A DNA stretch of 64,000 nucleotides from positions 372,001 through 436,000 of the forward strand of contig CAXXRA010000015.1 in the NCBI GenBank assembly GCA_963663975.2. Direction: 5' to 3'. Position numbers and translations under genes: made by a program. Source of the DNA: JANQRX01 sp963663975. GTDB lineage: Bacteria > Pseudomonadota > Alphaproteobacteria > Rhizobiales > Kaistiaceae. Below, piece by piece: positions 27,382 through 36,089 of the stretch. Numbering within the stretch: the stretch's first letter is position 1; every line of letters starts with the position of its first letter. The notes below the pieces were generated by a model. It ran no database searches. It saw only the letters and a list, made by a program, of their open reading frames with translations, and had not been told where the DNA came from.

Positions 27382-28962
27382 GTGATTGTGGTAGGGAAGC
27401 CCAGGTCGGAGTCGACGGAAGACGAGAATCGTGAAGCGGTGGCTGTCCGCGCCGCCCAGTACGTTCGGATGTCCACCGAGCATCAGCAGTACTCGACCGA
27501 TAACCAACTCGACACGATTCGGCATTACGCCGAGCAACGCGGCATCGATATCATCCGAACTTACGCTGACAAGGGCAAGAGCGGGCTGACGATGGACGGC
27601 CGTGAAGCGCTCAGGCGGATGATCCATCGCGTGGAGACCGGTCGGGCTGATTTCGCGATTATCCTTGTCTATGACGTTAGCCGATGGGGCCGTTTCCAGG
27701 ACGTCGACGAAGGCGCCTACCTGGAATTTATCTGCAGGCGCGCCGGCATCACGGTTCAGTATTGCGCAGAACAATTTGAGAATGACGGCAGCCTAAGCGC
27801 CACCATCATCAAGAACATGAAACGAGCCATGGCTGGCGAGTACAGTCGCGAGCTTTCGGTGAAGGTCTTCCAGGGACAGTGCCGCCTGATTACCCTCGGC
27901 TTCCGGCAAGGCGGAAGGGCTGGATATGCCTTGCGTCGCCAGCTGGTCGATGAAAACGGTCTTCCCAAATCCATTTTGCGCGCCGGTGAGCATAAACGCC
28001 TTCAAACCGACAGAATCATTCTTGTCCCCGGGCCGCCAGCCGAGGTGCGAACATTGCTGCGCATATTCCGGCTCTTCGTCGAGAAACGCCGCAACGAGGG
28101 TGAAATCGCCGAAATCCTGAATAAGGAGGGAATCACAACGGACCTGGGACGTTCGTGGACGCGAACCATTGTCCACCGGGCGCTGACCAACGAGAAATAT
28201 ATCGGCAACAACGTGTACAACCGTATTTCGTTCAAACTGAAGAAGAGGCGCATCAGGAACCCACCCGATCTTGTGGTGCGAGCCGACGGCGCGTTTGTGC
28301 CGATCATTGATGTGCACCTCTTCGAAGCCGCGCGCCGGATCATTGACCATCGTACCTACCGGCTCACCGATGCCCAGATGCTGGAGCGGCTGGCGGCGTT
28401 GTTCAAGCGCAAGGGCCGTTTGTCTGGGCCTATGATCGACGACCAAGAAGACATGCCAGCAAGTTGGACGTACCGGAAGCGTTTTGGCAGTCTCACACGC
28501 GCCTTTGAACTGGTCGGTTTCACGCACAGTCGCGATTTCGGCTTCATTAAAAAGAACCAGTTCTTGCGGTCTCTCTATCCCGACGCAATCGCCGAATTGA
28601 TCGGCGCCATCGAGCAAGGCGGTGGGACGGTAGTACGAGATCAGGTTACTGGCCTACTGAACATCAACGACGAGTTCACCGCTTCATTTCTGATAGTCGG
28701 GTGCTTTAAAAACCGCTCTGGGGCACCGTTTTGGAATATCCGCTTCGACACGACTCTGCATCCCGACATCACTATCGCGGCGCGGATGAATCGCACGAAC
28801 ACGGCCGTGCTCGATTACTACATTCTGCCGCGCCGCGACTTTGTCGCCGGCGAGCTGAAGCTGGCGACGGAAAACGGCTTCTTTTTGGATGCCTACCGCT
28901 CCGACACACTCGACCCCTTTTTCGACCTCTCGGCGCGGGCAAGTGTCAGGAGAGTCGCATGA
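27382..28962 (+). CDS. large serine recombinase
   Basis: 526 residues from GTG 27382. The N-terminal resolvase domain (AAQYVRMSTEHQQ, candidate nucleophile Ser 31; YDVSRWGRFQD) is followed by the recombinase domain (RSWTRTIVHRALTNEKYIGN) and a long C-terminal region without clear zinc cysteines. It probably excises and integrates the local mobile element. Its stop overlaps the next ATG (ATGA), and two ParB-like genes follow at once. Confidence 0.92.
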   Translation: MIVVGKPRSESTEDENREAVAVRAAQYVRMSTEHQQYSTDNQLDTIRHYAEQRGIDIIRTYADKGKSGLTMDGREALRRMIHRVETGRADFAIILVYDVSRWGRFQDVDEGAYLEFICRRAGITVQYCAEQFENDGSLSATIIKNMKRAMAGEYSRELSVKVFQGQCRLITLGFRQGGRAGYALRRQLVDENGLPKSILRAGEHKRLQTDRIILVPGPPAEVRTLLRIFRLFVEKRRNEGEIAEILNKEGITTDLGRSWTRTIVHRALTNEKYIGNNVYNRISFKLKKRRIRNPPDLVVRADGAFVPIIDVHLFEAARRIIDHRTYRLTDAQMLERLAALFKRKGRLSGPMIDDQEDMPASWTYRKRFGSLTRAFELVGFTHSRDFGFIKKNQFLRSLYPDAIAELIGAIEQGGGTVVRDQVTGLLNINDEFTASFLIVGCFKNRSGAPFWNIRFDTTLHPDITIAARMNRTNTAVLDYYILPRRDFVAGELKLATENGFFLDAYRSDTLDPFFDLSARASVRRVA

Positions 28963-29900
28963 TCGAGCCTGATCAGGAAGTCCGCGCCATTCCTATTGAC
29001 GACATTACGGTCCTCAATCCGCGGGTGCGGAGCAAGAAGATTTTCAATGAAATCGTTACCAGCATCGCCAATCTCGGGCTCAAAAAGCCGATCACGGTAA
29101 GCTCGCGCGGCCAAGGTTCGGGCTACAATCTGGTGTGTGGCCAGGGCAGGCTTGAGGCGTTCAAGGTGCTCGGCGAAACCAGAATTCCGGCGATCGTGGT
29201 CGACGCCTCGGTCGAAGACTGTTTCATCATGAGCCTCGTAGAAAACCTCGCGCGCCGGCGGCCATCGTCTCTGGAATTCGTTCGGGAGATTGGAGCCCTT
29301 CAGGAGCGCGGGTATTCAATCACCGAGATCGCAACCAAGACGGACCTCAGCGAGGAGAAAACCTCGCGCGCCGGCGGCCATCGTCTCTGGAATTCGTTCG
29401 GGAGATTGGACCTCAGCGAGGAGTATGTCTACGCAATCTGCTATTTGCTCCAGCATGGCGAAGAGCGCCTTCTCGCAGGTCTCGAGAAAGGGATAATTCC
29501 GCCGAATATCGCGATGGAGATCGCGCGTGCCAAGGACGGCGAGGTGCAAGAAGCGCTTGCCGAGGCATATGAGCGCAAGACCATTCCTGGCAACCAGATC
29601 GTTGCCATCCGGCGGATCGTGGTGCAGCGCAATCTAGTCGGCAAGACGATCCACAGCGTCAGCCGTAAGAGGTCGAAACGGAGACTGACGGCCGCGGCCC
29701 TGGTCGGCGCCTATCGCAAGGAGACACAACGCCAGAAGGCCTTGGTCAAGAGCGCGACACTCGCTCAATCCCGTTTGCTGTTCGTGGTCAACGCGCTGCG
29801 CCGGCTTCTCGCCGATGAGCATTTTGTCACGCTGCTGCGGGCCGAATCGATGAGCACAATACCTCAGCCTCTGGCCGAGCGCCTTGAGATGGAAAACTGA
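28959..29900 (+). CDS. ParB/RepB-family protein 1 (with 22-residue internal insertion)
   Basis: 313 residues from ATG 28959, overlapping the recombinase stop. It has the ParB nuclease-like domain (IPIDDITVLNPRVRSKKIF, GQGRLEAF as box II, then MSLVENLARRRPSSLEF), an HTH (YSITEIATKTDLSEE) and a RepB-type C-terminal region. Between TDLSEE and the expected YVYAICYLLQHG sits a 22-residue insertion, KTSRAGGHRLWNSFGRLDLS plus EE, from a 66-bp duplication. It probably acts with the next ParB in element partition or regulation. The insertion falls in the DNA-binding region, so activity is uncertain. Confidence 0.85.
   Translation: MIEPDQEVRAIPIDDITVLNPRVRSKKIFNEIVTSIANLGLKKPITVSSRGQGSGYNLVCGQGRLEAFKVLGETRIPAIVVDASVEDCFIMSLVENLARRRPSSLEFVREIGALQERGYSITEIATKTDLSEEKTSRAGGHRLWNSFGRLDLSEEYVYAICYLLQHGEERLLAGLEKGIIPPNIAMEIARAKDGEVQEALAEAYERKTIPGNQIVAIRRIVVQRNLVGKTIHSVSRKRSKRRLTAAALVGAYRKETQRQKALVKSATLAQSRLLFVVNALRRLLADEHFVTLLRAESMSTIPQPLAERLEMEN
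29358..29423 (+). repeat. 66-bp in-frame templated insertion inside ParB 1
   Basis: Bases 29358-29410 copy 53 bases from 29242-29294 of the same gene, but are read in another frame. Bases 29411-29423 repeat the 13 bases before the insertion (CCTCAGCGAGGAG at 29345-29357). The sum, 66 bases, keeps the frame. Confidence 0.93.
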
Positions 29901-29901
29901 A

Positions 29902-30804
29902 ATGGCGGAGAAAGTGCGGGCCGCCTTTGATCACCGGATCGTCGAGTTGCCAGTGGCATCGTTACTGCCGCGGAAGAAACTGCCTGGTCGAATTGAACGG
30001 TCTGTAAAATTCCAATGCATCGCCAAATCTATTGCCGAGGTCGGCATCATCGAGCCGCTCGTCGTTGCACGATTGGAAAAATCGGAGCACAGCTACCTTC
30101 TGCTAGATGGGCATGTCCGGCTCGCGGTGTTGGCCGACCTCGGACAAAGCAATGTCAGATGCATTATTGCCGATGACGATGAGGCTTTCACCTACAACAA
30201 GCGTGTAAATCGCCTCGCCACAATTCAGGAACATTTCATGATCATCCGCGCTCTCAGGCGCGGCGTCTCGGAGGAGAAACTTGCGAAGGCTTTGAATGTC
30301 GACGTTAGGCGGATCAAACAGCGACAAAACCTGCTTAACGGCATCTGCCCCGAGGTTGTTGAGCTGCTCAAGGACAAATCGGTCAACCCCGCTACGTTCG
30401 ACATTCTGCGCAAGATGAAACCGATGCGGCAGATCGAAGCCGCGGAGTTGATGGTCACGGCAGGTAAAGTGACCGCCAGTTATGCCAAGGCACTGCTTGC
30501 CGCCTCCAGCAAGGAGAACCTTGTCGAATCGTACCGGCCGAGAAGAATTCCGAAGCTCACGTCCACCCAGATAGCACGCATGGAAAGCGAAATGTCCTCG
30601 CTTCAACAGGATTTCAAGCAGATCGAGAACTCCTATGGTGACGATGTTTTGCATCTGGTCATTGCATCCGGCTATCTCGCGAAACTGGTAGACAACCCAG
30701 AGATTGAGCGTTTCCTGGTGAAACACCATGCCGAGATCCTCGGGGAGTTTCGCGCGATCATAGCTGCTACTTCGCTTGATCAAACGCAAAGCAAAGCGGC
30801 GTGA
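29902..30804 (+). CDS. ParB/RepB-family protein 2
   Basis: 300 residues from ATG 29902, one base after the stop of ParB 1. The ParB-like domain shows IVELPVASLLPRKK, FQCIAKSIAEVGIIEPLVV and LLLDGHVRLAVLADLG; the central HTH is VSEEKLAKALNVDVRRIKQR; the C-terminal RepB domain follows (MVTAGKVTASYAKALLAAS). Together with the recombinase and ParB 1 it forms a tight three-gene operon. Confidence 0.87.
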   Translation: MAEKVRAAFDHRIVELPVASLLPRKKLPGRIERSVKFQCIAKSIAEVGIIEPLVVARLEKSEHSYLLLDGHVRLAVLADLGQSNVRCIIADDDEAFTYNKRVNRLATIQEHFMIIRALRRGVSEEKLAKALNVDVRRIKQRQNLLNGICPEVVELLKDKSVNPATFDILRKMKPMRQIEAAELMVTAGKVTASYAKALLAASSKENLVESYRPRRIPKLTSTQIARMESEMSSLQQDFKQIENSYGDDVLHLVIASGYLAKLVDNPEIERFLVKHHAEILGEFRAIIAATSLDQTQSKAA

Positions 30805-30906
30805 TCGGAGGGGTGAGTTTTCCGCGCACCCGAGGGTAGCACCGCGCGCAAATATTACGACGATCGAGTCGTGTCAGCCCCGCCACTGTGCGGGGCCTCG
30901 CATTTC

Positions 30907-31565
30907 TCGCTACGGGTGTACTATACTCATCACACCAACGGGAGATGACCATGATCCGCGCTTTGCCCTTGCTTCTAATATGCCTATTCGCGGTGGACGC
31001 CTTCGCTGAGAGCTCCGGTTGGCGTCGCGCCAAGAACACTGCAGATGACGTTATCTATGACGGGAAGGACCGCACCTTCTACTGCGGCTGTGTTTACACT
31101 TCGAACGAGACCAGCACCGGCAGCGGGACCGTCGATCATGCAGCATGCGGCTATGAAGGCCCCGAGACACATTCAGCACGGGCCGGGAGAATCGAGTGGG
31201 AGCATATCGTTCCGGCTTCGCTCATGCCCGCCAAGATCGCTACGGGTGTACTATACTCATCACACCAACGGGAGATGACCATGATCCGCGCTTTGCCCTT
31301 GCTTCTAATATGCCTATTCGCGGTGGACGCCTTCGCTGAGAGCTCCGGTTGGCGTCGCGCCAAGAACACTGCAGATGACGTTATCTATGACGGGAAGGAC
31401 CGCACCTTCTACTGCGGCTGTGTTTACACTTCGAACGAGACCAGCACCGGCAGCGGGACCGTCGATCATGCAGCATGCGGCTATGAAGGCCCCGAGACAC
31501 ATTCAGCACGGGCCGGGAGAACCGAGTGGGAGCATATCGTTCCGGCTTCGCTCATGCCCGCCAAG
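30907..31565. repeat. 330-bp near-perfect tandem duplication at the 5' end of endonuclease I
   Basis: Bases 30907-31236 recur at 31237-31565 with one visible substitution (ATC to ACC, Ile to Thr). Each copy holds the upstream region, start codon, signal peptide and about 95 codons, including the WEHIVPASLMPAK stretch. Confidence 0.95.
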
Positions 31566-32009
31566 CAGTTCGATTGCTGGCAGTTGGGTGGGCGCGACAA
31601 ATGCGAGCGGGACGACCCTCGGGCGCAAGGCATGCTGTTCGACCTGCACAACCTGGCGCCGTCAGTTGGGCAGGTGAACGCGCTACGATCGAACGACCGC
31701 TACAAGGACGATCTACCGAAGAGCGCAGCCATTTTTGGCCAGTGTAAAGCAAGGGACGTGAAAGGCGGCTTCGGACCGCCGGACTGCCTCAAGGGAGACG
31801 TGGCGCGCGTGTGGCAGTACATGAGCTTCAGACATGGCGTGGTAATCCCCGAGGAGGAACGCGCGATGTTTGAGGAATGGTCAGAAAACGATCCAGTCTC
31901 GCTGTGGGAAGGCGAACGCGAGGCACGCATCTTTGCCCATATGTTCGTCCACAATCCTTTTGTTCATGGCGTCGCAACCAAACCTGAGGGGGCCTGTCCT
32001 TGGGAGTAG
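31281..32009 (+). CDS. secreted endonuclease I family nuclease
   Basis: From ATG 31281 (second copy of a duplicated start), 242 residues: signal peptide (IRALPLLLICLFAVDAFA), then the EndA/NucM core with CGCVYTSNETSTGSG, the metal/His motif EWEHIVPASLMPAK, GMLFDLHNLAPSVGQVNALR, and a His-rich end (RIFAHMFVHNPFVHG). It degrades DNA outside the cytoplasm. Because the duplication is 330 bases, the first ATG (30951) reads through in frame, so an extended protein with a repeated N-terminus is also possible. A small Cys-rich secreted gene lies tail to tail with it. Confidence 0.88.
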   Translation: MIRALPLLLICLFAVDAFAESSGWRRAKNTADDVIYDGKDRTFYCGCVYTSNETSTGSGTVDHAACGYEGPETHSARAGRTEWEHIVPASLMPAKQFDCWQLGGRDKCERDDPRAQGMLFDLHNLAPSVGQVNALRSNDRYKDDLPKSAAIFGQCKARDVKGGFGPPDCLKGDVARVWQYMSFRHGVVIPEEERAMFEEWSENDPVSLWEGEREARIFAHMFVHNPFVHGVATKPEGACPWE

Positions 32010-32017
32010 AGAATTAT

Positions 32018-32278
32018 TCAACCGTCGCAGGCGCAACCCGGGCCTACGTGACATTGATATCGACGGCTGATGCAGGTGTCGCCGCAAGCCTTGCCTTTAC
32101 GGCAAATCTTGCAACACACCTGCGCGAATGACGGCAAGGGCGTGTAGTTTATGATGGGTGTCGAGCTTGGGCTTAGTGCCGCCGGAGCCCCAACCGGCCA
32201 CGCTAAGGCCCCGATCCCGGCGACGATCACGGAAACCACCACCAAGAACGCTGCTTGTCGCAATCGTGTGCTAAACAT
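32018..32278 (-). CDS. small secreted Cys-rich protein
   Basis: About 86 residues from ATG 32276-32278. A signal-type helix (AAFLVVVSVIVAGIGALAWP) precedes a Ser/Pro-rich linker and a compact Cys cluster: CCKICRKGKACGDTC, then ISRRYQCHVGPGCAC. Eight cysteines suggest disulfides or metal binding. The GKACGDxCI signature recurs in small exported proteins of proteobacteria, as far as I recall. Function unknown; it ends 8 bases from the endonuclease I stop. Confidence 0.65.
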   Translation of the reverse strand: MFSTRLRQAAFLVVVSVIVAGIGALAWPVGAPAALSPSSTPIINYTPLPSFAQVCCKICRKGKACGDTCISRRYQCHVGPGCACDG

Positions 32279-32494
32279 CGTCCTACTCCCCCGCTTGGTC
32301 AGATGCGTATGGCAAGCCAACACTATGCGGGATGAAACTTACCTCAACGTGTGACCGACCACAAATACAATTCGCGGCAGTCGCGACTTGGCAATGCAGT
32401 ACCGCGAGCGATTGAACTGGTGATCCGCGCGAAAAAGCTGCAGTCTGCCCGATAATAATCAACAGGCCGAACTCCGCAGCGCAGGTTCAATTCC

Positions 32495-32818
32495 GTGCTC
32501 GAAGTTGTGGGAAGGCCGTTTTCTCACGCCACTGCTGAGTACCCGCCAGTAGCCGAGCAACGAAATTTAGACAGGCCCAAAAAAAGGGTTGAGTGGCAGG
32601 TTTCGGCGGTGCCAATCAAAGAGCGGATCGCCGACGATTCGGACGCAGCGCCGGATACGACGGCCGCGATATTCTGGCTCAAGAACCGTCGACGCAAAGA
32701 TTGGCGCGAGCGGAACGAGAATTTCACGGGTCCCGTGACCATCAATCTGACCGCTGAGGATTTGGCCGGCGCCGGTGTGATCATTGACGGCGAGGCGACG
32801 GAGGTGATCGAGGGGTGA
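32495..32818 (+). pseudogene. phage terminase small-subunit remnant (C-terminal part)
   Basis: The only recognisable part is from about 32640 on: DTTAAIFWLKNRRRKDWRER followed by VTINLTAEDLAG, typical of the end of phage terminase small subunits. The first 45 residues look unrelated and no HTH is present, so the 5' end has been lost. It supports a prophage origin for this stretch. Confidence 0.5.
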
Positions 32819-33317
32819 GACGCTGCTCAGCAATCCGCCACATTCCCACCCGTCAGAAGAAGCAGAAGTGGGCGGCCATCAGCATCGGTCAGCCAAAAAA
32901 CATCGGTCATCATCATGCTCCTGCCGTTTCGGAGCTTGAATCAAACCTCAACTGATTTTGCATAGGCATTTTGTGGTCTGTAGCCCAAAATCAGTTGGGT
33001 CATAGCAGCGGGGCTGTCTGAAGCGGGATTTACAGACATTGAGGACAGGGCTTCGCAAGCACGGTCAAAACCAGGCGGAGACCCTCAACCGGGCACAATC
33101 GGCGCGGCACCTGCAATGGGCGACGACATGCCTGAAAGAACGGGGAACAGGGCACGGTCCATTCAGGAAGGTCGATTGGTCTCCATGATGGTCGTTGCAC
33201 GTCGCCCTTCATAGCCTACGGAAATTGCTGACAAGTCCTCGATCGGGCACCCACATTGTCTGCATCTCGGCCGTTCAGCCACTGATCCATTAATGGGTCC
33301 TGACCCTAAGACGAGCC
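32819..33317. other. gene-poor gap with a stem-loop
   Basis: About 500 bases without a convincing gene. It contains the inverted repeat CAACTGATTTTG (32949-32960) and CAAAATCAGTTG (32986-32997) with a 25-base spacer, perhaps a remnant of an element end. Confidence 0.5.
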
Positions 33318-33605
33318 TCAGCTACGCACCGCGAGTTCGTCTTCCGCCACGACGCGCTCACCAGGCTCAAACTCGCTCTTGATCCGGTAAAGGAACTGCC
33401 CCGATTCGGCGGGCAATAGCCTCATGACTTTGTACTCGCCGTGCGCAGCGCTGACCTGCACGCGGCCGACCAAACTCACTTTCTCGCCGATGCAATATTT
33501 GTGATTTTGCATGGCCTCAATATGGTTGGGGGCAGAGAACTTAGAATAAACGCGAGGATTAATGGCAATAGATACTGACATGGCTTTCAGCGTCAGGGAT
33601 TTCAC
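33318..33605 (-). CDS. small conserved hypothetical protein (beta-barrel-like)
   Basis: Up to 95 residues; internal starts at about 33581 (MSVSIAIN) and 33512 (MQNHKYCIGEKV) are plausible. The core CIGEKVSLVGRVQVSAAHGE and YKVMRLLPAESGQFLYRIKS followed by ERVVAEDEL matches a small protein type common in rhizobia, with F-x-G-x-x-V at the start and a YRIKS...ERV ending. No function is known. Confidence 0.6.
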   Translation of the reverse strand: MKSLTLKAMSVSIAINPRVYSKFSAPNHIEAMQNHKYCIGEKVSLVGRVQVSAAHGEYKVMRLLPAESGQFLYRIKSEFEPGERVVAEDELAVRS

Positions 33606-33610
33606 GCCGC

Positions 33611-34174
33611 ATGGTTAAGTACGGCTTCGGTTCCAGCCGCCTGTTCGAAGACGGGCTCACAGCTTATCAGCGCGGCGACTACGCGGCGGCGGTGAGGCTG
33701 TGGCTTCCGCTCGCCGAGCAGGATGATGCCGAAGCCCAATTCAATCTGGGCATCATGTATGGCGGTGGCGAAGGTGTGTCAGTCAATCATACGGAAGCCG
33801 CCAAATGGTTCCTGCGTGCGGCCAACCGAGGCCATACCGTTGCCCAGTTCAACCTCGGCGTCGCGTATGCCAACGGCGAGGGTGTGAAGCAGGATGATCA
33901 CCGGGCGGAGCAATGGTTCCGACGTGCGGCAGAGCAGGGCTTTGCCGAGGCCCAGCTCAATGTCGGGCTCCTGTACGAAGCCGGCTTGGGGGCTCAACAG
34001 GACTACGTGAGGGCCCATGTGTGGTTAAGCTTGGCGGCAGGCCAGGGCATTGCTCATGCTGTCACAGAGGTCGACAACGTGACCACCAGAATGACCCCTG
34101 AGCAGATTGACGAGGCGCAGCACTTGGCAGCGGAATGGAGGCTTCTTATCGCGTCGAAGAACGCAGAGAAGTAA
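33611..34174 (+). CDS. Sel1-repeat protein
   Basis: 187 residues. After FEDGLTAYQRGDYAAAVRLW come three Sel1 (TPR-like) repeats, each with AQFNLGxxYxxGEGV and AAxWFRRAAxQG patterns (about residues 43-150), ending in MTPEQIDEAQHLAAEW. Sel1 repeats mediate protein contacts. Related proteins usually start with a signal peptide; here it is replaced by MVKYGFGSSR, so the export signal may have been lost. Confidence 0.85.
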   Translation: MVKYGFGSSRLFEDGLTAYQRGDYAAAVRLWLPLAEQDDAEAQFNLGIMYGGGEGVSVNHTEAAKWFLRAANRGHTVAQFNLGVAYANGEGVKQDDHRAEQWFRRAAEQGFAEAQLNVGLLYEAGLGAQQDYVRAHVWLSLAAGQGIAHAVTEVDNVTTRMTPEQIDEAQHLAAEWRLLIASKNAEK

Positions 34175-34346
34175 AAGGTTCAGCAGCCGGCAGGGCGGAT
34201 GCCCAACGTCGGCTGATGGCTGGGCGCGCGGCCGGCGTCTTTCCCTTTGACTCGACTCCCAACCTTGTTTCGGGGACCATCTGTCGTTGTCGCAGGGAGG
34301 GCTCCAAAAACTCCAATGCCCGTTGGGGTTTGCTCATGACAACTTC

Positions 34347-34893
34347 CCGGCGACGCAGGGAGGCGTCGGTTGGGCAGGTGCCTTTGCCGACGCCTTCCAT
34401 TTGTGACTCGCAAGGCGCGCCGGTGCCGCCTCGTGAATTAACGCTTCGTTAACAAATAGGGCAGAGCCTTCGAAACAATGTGGCGCCCTTTCCTCCCATC
34501 GCCGCAGTTGGCTCATTCCCGCTAGGTTCGGCGACAGGGCGGGAATGGGCCTTATCTATATCCTACCCGGCTCGCCTTCGCGGCAGGACCAGGGTTCTTT
34601 TGCGTCTGTCTATCCCCAGGACGGCTACGAACCATCTCGACTCGTGGGCGCGACTCGGTGACCTTGCCCCTAGGTCGCCGCTAAAGGGCATCACCCCCCA
34701 CCAGACCGCCCTCCGGCGACATGGGAGGCGTCGGCTGATGGCTGGGCGCGCGGCCGGCGTCTTTCCCTCGACTCGAAGCTATGTTTCGGCGACCATTGGA
34801 CCGCTATCGCTGAGAGGGCAGCGCAGCCCCGTCTCTCGCGAGACTATGGCGCGACCATAAGACCTGTCCGGCGATGGAAGGGAGGCGTCGGTT
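34347..34893 (+). repeat. GC-rich intergenic repeat family (three copies of a core)
   Basis: CCGGCGA-nnnn-GGGAGGCGTCGG-YTG occurs at 34347-34372, 34713-34735 and 34868-34893, each followed some 20 bases later by a GCCGGCGYCTTT-like block or variant. A further piece, CGTCGGCTGATGGCTGGGCG, shared with the 34713 copy, lies at about 34208. The 34175-35130 gap has no convincing gene, so the repeats are its main content. Confidence 0.65.
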
Positions 34894-35133
34894 GTGGATA
34901 GCCCCAGGCCGGCGCCTTTCTGTAGCGCCTGCCCAGCGTCCTCCGGCCCGGTCACAACCGAAATCAGGTTCGCGCAACCTGCTTTATTGGCATGTGTGGT
35001 ATTTGCTGAGTCAGCCTGGGCCATTTGGTCACTCCTGGCTTGGGTCAGGGCCGGCCGGGCGTCTTTAGCGCCTGGTCGGTCCGCTTGATTCTGCCTCAAC
35101 GTCGGGCAGTATGCACATCATGGGGGGCGAGTG

Positions 35134-35451
35134 ATGATTACGCTGCGCTTCGATGGTGATGATCGGCGCGACCTTTTGGACACGCTGATCGAGGCGGTGC
35201 GCATCACCGCTGAAACCGGCGAACGGCCATCAGTTAAAGTGGGCGGTCAATTGTATCCCGGTTATGAGCTTGTGAGGGTGGCTCGGCTTTTGCCCGATTA
35301 CGAATTGCAGGATCACCACGCGGCAAAAGTCGCTGAGATGTTTCAGTGGCCTCAGCATGGTTACATCCGCACCGCCTACAATCTCGCGATTCAGGCGGCC
35401 CAGATCGTTGGTGCCAACAAGGAGCGTCGTGTGTTGCCGCGAAAACTCTAG
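35134..35451 (+). CDS. hypothetical protein
   Basis: About 105 residues from ATG 35134 (GTG 35131 also possible) behind a G-rich ribosome site. It starts ITLRFDGDDRRDLLDTLIEA and has a basic end. No motif is recognised. Codon use looks coding. Confidence 0.5.
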   Translation: MITLRFDGDDRRDLLDTLIEAVRITAETGERPSVKVGGQLYPGYELVRVARLLPDYELQDHHAAKVAEMFQWPQHGYIRTAYNLAIQAAQIVGANKERRVLPRKL

Positions 35452-35599
35452 AAAAAGGGTCGAGAGCCCGCCACAGCAGCCCGCTGAGACTCGTTCGCCC
35501 TATTCCGAGTCCCAAAAGACCCACACGGGAGGCCAGAACACCGCCCAGTGACTCCCGCAGGCCATTCTACGGGTGCCAAGAGCGCTGTTTGGCGGCGTG

Positions 35600-35779
35600 C
35601 TACTCGTCGTCCTCTGGAATCGGCAGCAAGCCCAACCCGACGAGCGAGTTCGTCAGCAGCCTTCGTACCGCATCAGCGCGAGTGAGCACGGTGTCGGGCT
35701 CGTCTGCGATGAAACGGTCAAGGGCCTCAACGATTGCCCCTGATAAGTGAACGGTGACGGCTTCTTCGGGATGATCCAT
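35600..35779 (-). CDS. 59-residue ribbon-helix-helix-like protein
   Basis: ATG at 35777-35779 to TAG at 35600-35602. The order VTVHLSGAIVEALDRFIADE then LTRADAVRRLLTNSL fits a ribbon-helix-helix fold: one beta strand and two helices with the TRADAVRRLL turn typical of CopG/ParD-like proteins. An acidic tail (PIPEDDE) ends it. It may be an antitoxin without its toxin or a small regulator. Confidence 0.62.
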   Translation of the reverse strand: MDHPEEAVTVHLSGAIVEALDRFIADEPDTVLTRADAVRRLLTNSLVGLGLLPIPEDDE

Positions 35780-35846
35780 AAAAGTCCCACGGCCTCGTGC
35801 CAGTAACCAGCTTCGGCGGATTCTTCACCGTTTCGGCTTCGGCTTC

Positions 35847-35978
35847 CATTCCCGCGCCAGACGCCCTGAAGCCTATACTCCCGACATCTACGAGGCGAAA
35901 TGCGATCTTGCGTATAGGCACGTCTACGACCACTATTTCGGTCCGGACCAAAACATCTATGAGATGGCGGCTGTCTAG
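35847..35978 (+). pseudogene. possible HsdR (type I restriction subunit) C-terminal remnant
   Basis: In one frame the last 40 codons before TAG 35976-35978 read EAYTPDIYEAKCDLAYRHVY then DHYFGPDQNIYE. This resembles the extreme end of type I restriction R subunits (IYE-K-C, HVYD-YFG). No upstream part is present. Confidence 0.35.
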
Positions 35979-36089
35979 AAGAGTGCAAAATCACCTCCCA
36001 ATACGATCGTCAGCGACCTCGGAGTATGGGGAACACCGAAAGCCCGGTGCTGATCACGAAAACCTTCGGATCAATGCCGGATACTTTCG

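Noticed and set aside
32480..32510. AGGTTCAATTCC as a tRNA T arm
   Set aside because: The flanking stem does not pair and no other tRNA parts are present.
33000..33215. Possible small genes on either strand
   Set aside because: Frames are short, without family features or a ribosome site.
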